From NCBI GenBank assembly GCA_002731985.1, contig PCCT01000090.1, positions 1-8,502 of the forward strand: 8,502 bases of DNA, written 5' to 3'. The position numbers and the translations under genes are program-made. Below are positions 5,038 to 8,502 of the stretch, piece after piece. The stretch comes from Nitrospinota bacterium (GTDB lineage Bacteria; Nitrospinota; Nitrospinia; Nitrospinales; VA-1). The notes beneath the pieces were generated by a model. It was not told the DNA's origin and did not search any database. It worked only from the letters and a program-made list of their open reading frames with translations. Every line of letters starts with the position of its first letter. The first letter of the stretch is position 1.

Positions 5038-5838
5038 TTGAACTCGGTCATTCCCTACAGGTTTGAGGAAGAGGACTACGAGTATACTTATATTCTGGAT
5101 GATTTTTATTGCACCAATCCGTTTTGTGATTGTCAGCATGTTACGATATCGTTTTCCCAGCAAGAAGACCCCGACAACCAAATCACGTTTTTGCTCAATT
5201 TCAATCGAACTCAAGGTCAATTACCCAATCAGAAAAAACATAGCAAGGTGCAAACTGAAATCATAAAAGGATTTGTCAAAAATCTTTCCGATGAGTTGCT
5301 CGTTTTGTTTAAGCAGAGATATATGGAGGCGAAAGCTTTCGGAGAGAAAGACCCCAAGTCATACCTTATTCTAGAGCCAGGCAGGTACGTTAATTACATG
5401 GAAATATTTCCTCGCAATGAGGAGAACCTTAACTTTTCACATGGAGATGGCAAGCTGTTTGCTGAAGACAGCTATGAACTGGACCCACGAGTTGATAACC
5501 GTGATGTGAAAATGGTGTTTTATCCTTTTGAACTGGACGATAAAAACCTGAAACCTGTTTTCACCTATACATATCATTTTGATGAAGGCAAGAGGGCGGA
5601 AGAGGACAATAAGCTGGATGCCAAGACAAGTGAAATGCTCTTGTCGCTGAATCAGTCTTTCCCCGACCTTTTTGAGACATTTAAGAAAAGATATAAAGAA
5701 GCTAAATTGGTTGGAGACGATTTATTGAAATCGGGACCGAAGACCCCGGTATTCGAAAGTAAGATCAAGCCGAACGATGCTTGTTCCTGCGGTTCAGGGA
5801 AAAAATTCAAGAAGTGTTGCGCTAATAAGCTGAATTGA
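5038..5838 (+). CDS. SEC-C zinc-motif protein with internal duplication
   Basis: From TTG 5038 the protein has 266 residues. The C-terminus has a SEC-C metal-binding motif: PNDACSCGSGKKFKKCC, with C249, C251, C260 and C261, the Zn-binding tail also found in SecA and in many uncharacterised proteins. A second cysteine group, C25, C30 and C32 in the context FYCTNPFCDCQHV, may bind another metal. The body seems to contain two related halves, each a beta-rich section ending in an amphipathic helix: LFKQRYMEAKAFGEKD at 90-105 and TFKKRYKEAKLVGDD at 214-228. No signal peptide. The start is uncertain: in-frame codons continue upstream to 4966, and a better SD precedes an ATA at 5002. The function is not known. 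Proteins with SEC-C tails are thought to contact ribosomes or other protein-handling machinery in some cases; I cannot extend that here. Confidence 0.8.
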   Translation: MNSVIPYRFEEEDYEYTYILDDFYCTNPFCDCQHVTISFSQQEDPDNQITFLLNFNRTQGQLPNQKKHSKVQTEIIKGFVKNLSDELLVLFKQRYMEAKAFGEKDPKSYLILEPGRYVNYMEIFPRNEENLNFSHGDGKLFAEDSYELDPRVDNRDVKMVFYPFELDDKNLKPVFTYTYHFDEGKRAEEDNKLDAKTSEMLLSLNQSFPDLFETFKKRYKEAKLVGDDLLKSGPKTPVFESKIKPNDACSCGSGKKFKKCCANKLN

Positions 5839-5839
5839 T

Positions 5840-5874
5840 CGGATTTGCAAGTTACCAAGTGAATCCGTTTTAAT
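5840..5874 (+). terminator. Weak hairpin after the SEC-C gene
   Basis: CGGATT (5840-5845) can pair with AATCCG (5862-5867) around a loop of about 16 bases, followed by TTTTAATTAATTT. The stem is only 6 bp and the loop large, so termination would be partial at best. It might attenuate expression between the SEC-C and parvulin genes. Confidence 0.3.
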
Positions 5875-5911
5875 TAATTTGATTCATACCGTCATATAGG
5901 ACGTTTGAAAA

Positions 5912-6508
5912 ATGGCTAATAAAGAACGAAAAGTCAAAAAAGTGCAAGCCCGGCACATTCTGGTGGGAAAAAAGGAATTAGCCGAAGAGGTAAAAAAGAA
6001 GATTGACGATGGCGAGGAATTTTCCAACCTGGCGGAAGAATATAGTGAGTGTCCATCAAAAAAACGAGGGGGTGACCTTGGCTGGTTTGGCAAGGGAGCT
6101 ATGGTGCGCCCATTTGAAGTAGCGGCTTTTTCCGCTGAAGAGGGGGAGATCGTAGGGCCGGTTAAAACCGAGTTCGGCTGGCATATCATCTATGTTTATG
6201 AAGTCCAGGACGATATCGACCCCGATGCAGGCCCGCCTACCGGTGATGAAGATGCTGATGAAAATACCTTGCGCATGATCGCTGAAAATTATGCGCATGA
6301 GTTTATGATGCTCGGTTATTCCAGCAAGAAAGTACTCAGCCTTTTTACCAGCACTCATTTTAAATCAGCCAATGCGGTCTATAATATTCTGGGGCTTGAT
6401 GAGACCAATAAAATCATTGCAAAGGTGTTCGGGCAAGAGGTGGCAGAGGTTGAAGAGAACGAGGCAGAAACTTCCGAAAGTACGACACAAGAAAATAAAG
6501 AGGGATAG
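5912..6508 (+). CDS. Cytoplasmic parvulin-type peptidyl-prolyl cis-trans isomerase with extra C-terminal domain
   Basis: The 198-residue protein has a parvulin (PpiC) rotamase domain at about residues 10-98: VQARHILVGKK with the family His at 15, LAEEYSECPSKKRGGDLGWF at 40-59 with C48 and the GGDLG-F signature, MVRPFEVAAF at 64-73, and EFGWHIIYVYEV at 87-98 with a second conserved His (91). Parvulins speed cis-trans isomerisation of X-Pro bonds. An acidic, Pro-containing linker (100-117) leads to a helical segment at about 118-174 (including YAHEFMMLGYSSKKVL and ANAVYNILGL), then an acidic, Ser/Thr-rich tail. I do not recognise the C-terminal segment. There is no signal peptide, unlike PrsA or SurA, so it should act in the cytoplasm. 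SD: AGGA ten bases before ATG. It is the last gene before the shared terminator. Confidence 0.9.
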   Translation: MANKERKVKKVQARHILVGKKELAEEVKKKIDDGEEFSNLAEEYSECPSKKRGGDLGWFGKGAMVRPFEVAAFSAEEGEIVGPVKTEFGWHIIYVYEVQDDIDPDAGPPTGDEDADENTLRMIAENYAHEFMMLGYSSKKVLSLFTSTHFKSANAVYNILGLDETNKIIAKVFGQEVAEVEENEAETSESTTQENKEG

Positions 6509-6540
6509 CCCGAAGTTATTGCAGGTATACGAAGAAAATT

Positions 6541-6575
6541 AAAAAGGAGAAGGGTTATCCCCTTCTCCTTTTTTT
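6541..6575 (+). terminator. Bidirectional rho-independent terminator
   Basis: GGAGAAGGG (6546-6554) pairs with CCCTTCTCC (6560-6568) over 9 bp with a 5-base loop. The stem is extended by five A at 6541-6545 against T at 6569-6573, and a T-run reaches 6575. On the minus strand the A-tract and the AATT further out give a U-rich tail too. It lies between the stop of the parvulin gene (6508) and the stop of convergent serA (6600), so it can serve both. Confidence 0.9.
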
Positions 6576-6599
6576 GTGTCGAATACTGATGAACCCACT

Positions 6600-8180
6600 T
6601 TACAGGGTAACAGAGTGAACATTAAGGATGCTTGGAATGTCGCGAATTGCTCGAATGGTTTCGCTGGTCGGTGGCGAGTCGATGTTAATCACAGCCACTG
6701 CTTTATCCCCGTCCTTAATTCGTCCCAAATGGAATCCGGCGATGTTGATGTTGTTGGTTCCCAGGACACTTCCCAGGTTACCTATCACGCCCGGAACATC
6801 TGTGTTGTTTAGCACAAGCATATGTTTTGAAAGAACTGCTTCAAAATAAAATTCATCGAACTTGACAACTCGAGAATCTCCTTTCCCAAAGACAGAACCT
6901 GTAATACTACGCTCGCCATTTTTTGTTTTTGCTGTAACCTGTATGGTGCTCGTGTATTCATGAACTTCTGAGCTTTTTGATTCCTTAACTTCAATATCCC
7001 TTTCTTTGGCAATGAAAGGTGCGTTGACCATATTAATGCCTTCGATGTTCCGGGAGAGGAGCCCTTTTAGGATAGAAATTGTAATTGGGTCCATTCTCTG
7101 TTCAGCCACTTCTCCATTGTATTGAATCTCTACGCTGGTCAGAGGTGCTTCCACGAGTTGTGAAATAAACAAACCTAAATCTTCCCCAAGTTTCAGATAG
7201 GGTTGTATTCTTTTCAGGGTATCCGCGTCAATAGACGGCATGTTCACTGCGTTGCGGATATTCCCATATTTAAGGAAGTCGATGATCTGATCGGCAACAG
7301 CGATTGCCACTTTTTCCTGCGCTTCTTCCGTCGAAGCACCCAAGTGCGGAGTGCAGATGATTTCATCAAGTTCAAGAAGAGGGCTCTCTGGAGACAGAGG
7401 TTCTTTCGAGTACACATCAAGAGCGGCCTGTGCTACTTTTTCTGATTTGATAGCTTCGATAAGAGCATCATCGTCAATGAGATTGCCGCGGGCGCAGTTA
7501 ACGATACGAATCCCTGGCTTGACCATGTCAAACTCTTTGGTGCTCAGTAACGGCTTACCATCCAGAGAAGGTGTGTGCAGGGAAATATAATCTGAGCGTT
7601 TCAAAAGATCGGGCAGTTCTACGGTTTCTACGCCCACTTTCTCAGCGTGCTCCTGAGAGATATATGGATCGAAAACCAAAATTTTCATGCCGAATCCTTT
7701 TGCACGGTCGGCAACGATAGATCCAATTCTTCCCAGCCCGACAATTCCCAACGTTTTACCATGAAGCTCTTTGCCCATGAACTTTTTCGGAGCCCAGACT
7801 TTCTGGTCCTTGAGCATGGAACGAGCTTGCGGGATATTCCGTGACATGGATAGCATCAGGGCCATCGTGTGTTCGGCAGTGGTGATGATGTTTCCTTCCG
7901 GGGTGTTCATTACGATAATGCCTTTTTTCCCCGCGGCGGCTACATCAATATTGTCCACGCCAATACCTGCTCGCCCGATGACCTTCAAGCTTGTGGCCGC
8001 TTCGATTACGTCAGCGGTGACCTTGGTCGCACTGCGCACGATCAATCCCTCATAGGAAGGAATTATTTTTATCAGATCTTCTTTGGATAAGCCGACGTTG
8101 ACGTCGACTTCAATACCAGATTCTTTCTTGAGGATGTCCACTCCCATATTGGAGAGGTTGTCGGCAACAAGAACTTTCAT
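6600..8180 (-). CDS. serA: D-3-phosphoglycerate dehydrogenase, long (type I) form with ACT domain
   Basis: This enzyme oxidises 3-phosphoglycerate to 3-phosphohydroxypyruvate with NAD+, the first committed step of serine synthesis. The 526 residues match the long bacterial form (about 525-530). Domains in order: substrate-binding half (1-about 98 and about 285-315) around an NAD-binding Rossmann fold with IVGLGRIG at 146-153 and the ribose-binding Asp at the end of VFD (171); catalytic residues R231 (in NCARGNLID), E260 (in SKEP) and H279 (in TPHLGA); an intervening ASB-type domain at about 320-450; and a C-terminal ACT domain at about 452-526 (HMLVLNNTDVPGVIGNLGSV), which in this family can mediate feedback control by serine. 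The ATG at 8180 has GGGAG 7 bases upstream. The gene converges on the plus-strand cluster at 6541-6575 and follows the probable serC end. Confidence 0.97.
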   Translation of the reverse strand: MKVLVADNLSNMGVDILKKESGIEVDVNVGLSKEDLIKIIPSYEGLIVRSATKVTADVIEAATSLKVIGRAGIGVDNIDVAAAGKKGIIVMNTPEGNIITTAEHTMALMLSMSRNIPQARSMLKDQKVWAPKKFMGKELHGKTLGIVGLGRIGSIVADRAKGFGMKILVFDPYISQEHAEKVGVETVELPDLLKRSDYISLHTPSLDGKPLLSTKEFDMVKPGIRIVNCARGNLIDDDALIEAIKSEKVAQAALDVYSKEPLSPESPLLELDEIICTPHLGASTEEAQEKVAIAVADQIIDFLKYGNIRNAVNMPSIDADTLKRIQPYLKLGEDLGLFISQLVEAPLTSVEIQYNGEVAEQRMDPITISILKGLLSRNIEGINMVNAPFIAKERDIEVKESKSSEVHEYTSTIQVTAKTKNGERSITGSVFGKGDSRVVKFDEFYFEAVLSKHMLVLNNTDVPGVIGNLGSVLGTNNINIAGFHLGRIKDGDKAVAVINIDSPPTSETIRAIRDIPSILNVHSVTL

Positions 8181-8441
8181 TCCATGACTCCCATCGTTTG
8201 GTGTTCTATAAAAGACATTGACTGTCCATTGTTATCTAGAAAAACAAATGTTGTTTAAAAATCTACATTTGCAAATATCAGATGATTCCTTAAAAACCTT
8301 CCAGTGGTATTTCCTGGGCGGCGGTGAACATTTTCCAGCCCTTCTTCCTTAATATCATTTAGCACTACCCGCACTTTTCCTGACAATACCGTAATGAATC
8401 AGGCAGGTAACATAAAATAGCCATAGATCAAAATATAACTC
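8181..8441. other. serC-serA intergenic region (261 bases)
   Basis: The gap is AT-rich near serA. I found no convincing -35/-10 pair for serA on the minus strand and no strong terminator for serC, so serA may be read through from serC or use a promoter I cannot call. A 39-codon minus-strand frame at 8255-8374 is discussed under findings. Confidence 0.5.
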
Positions 8442-8502
8442 TTAGGCCTTACGCTTTTCAAAATCCTTCATATAATCAATCAGAGCATCAACGCCAGCTT
8501 CA
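8442..8502 (-). CDS. serC: Probable phosphoserine aminotransferase, C-terminal end (5' partial)
   Basis: Read on the minus strand, the window edge opens 19 codons ending in TAA at 8442-8444: EAGVDALIDYMKDFEKRKA. This helix fits the C-terminus of class-V aminotransferase-type SerC proteins, which typically end in a pattern like G-V-x-A-L-x-x-F-M-K-x-F. The position directly upstream of serA on the same strand strengthens the call, because SerC transaminates the SerA product to phosphoserine using glutamate and PLP. Only 19 residues are visible, with no catalytic residue, so the assignment is tentative. Confidence 0.6.
   Translation of the reverse strand, partial: EAGVDALIDYMKDFEKRKA

Noticed and set aside
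4669..5220. Minus-strand ORF of 183 residues across copy 8 and the SEC-C start
   Set aside because: Antisense to two supported genes, with no domain pattern.
7771..8055. Plus-strand ORFs opposite serA
   Set aside because: All lie antisense to a complete, motif-rich serA and have no family signature.
8181..8260. serA promoter on the minus strand (TATAGA near 8205)
   Set aside because: The possible -35 TGGACA is only 12 bases away, and other pairings are poor.
1..8502. Diversity-generating retroelement, CRISPR array, insertion sequence or prophage
   Set aside because: No reverse transcriptase, template repeat, regular short repeats with spacers, transposase, terminal inverted repeats or phage genes were seen in either strand.

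Overview
The window is a bacterial chromosomal segment of moderate GC content. It holds a long plus-strand gene cluster that converges on a minus-strand serine-biosynthesis pair. No phage, IS, plasmid, tRNA, rRNA or CRISPR signature is visible. The style (many signal-less DUF1566 paralogues, a UXX-star-like glutaredoxin relative, a SEC-C protein and a long type-I SerA next to SerC) suggests an environmental Gram-negative such as Nitrospinota or a deltaproteobacterial relative. That placement is an inference from gene content and would need phylogeny.

Layout: (1) Positions 1-207 hold the 3' end of an unrecognised plus-strand gene, closed by a strong intrinsic terminator at 224-258. (2) A sigma70-like promoter at 257-285 directly abuts that terminator and opens a set of plus-strand genes running to about 6508. 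(3) From 326 to 4950 lie seven genes carrying eight DUF1566 (Lcl C-terminal-like) domains. One gene has two domains in tandem, one has a very acidic N-terminal extension, and several are diverged. A 72-residue glutaredoxin-like protein sits inside the array and a possible 57-residue ORF follows the first copy. (4) At 5038-5838 is a SEC-C zinc-motif protein with an internal duplication. (5) At 5912-6508 is a cytoplasmic parvulin-type prolyl isomerase with an unfamiliar helical C-terminal part. (6) A hairpin at 6541-6575, flanked by A and T tracts, can end transcription from both sides. (7) On the minus strand are serA (6600-8180) and the last codons of what looks like serC (8442-8502), separated by 261 bases.

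How it may work together: gaps in the plus-strand set are mostly 24-90 bases, all genes point the same way, and no strong internal terminator was seen, so a single operon is plausible. None of the DUF1566 proteins has a recognisable signal peptide, although the family is usually met on secreted or surface proteins. The array keeps a conserved N-terminal framework (GDGT-V-D, L-M-W, DWR-P) while the C-terminal halves differ strongly, as expected if the copies share a fold but bind different partners. The glutaredoxin-like, SEC-C and parvulin genes may supply redox, metal or folding functions to this set, which is inference from co-location only. The serC/serA pair is ordinary housekeeping: the first two steps of serine synthesis from 3-phosphoglycerate.
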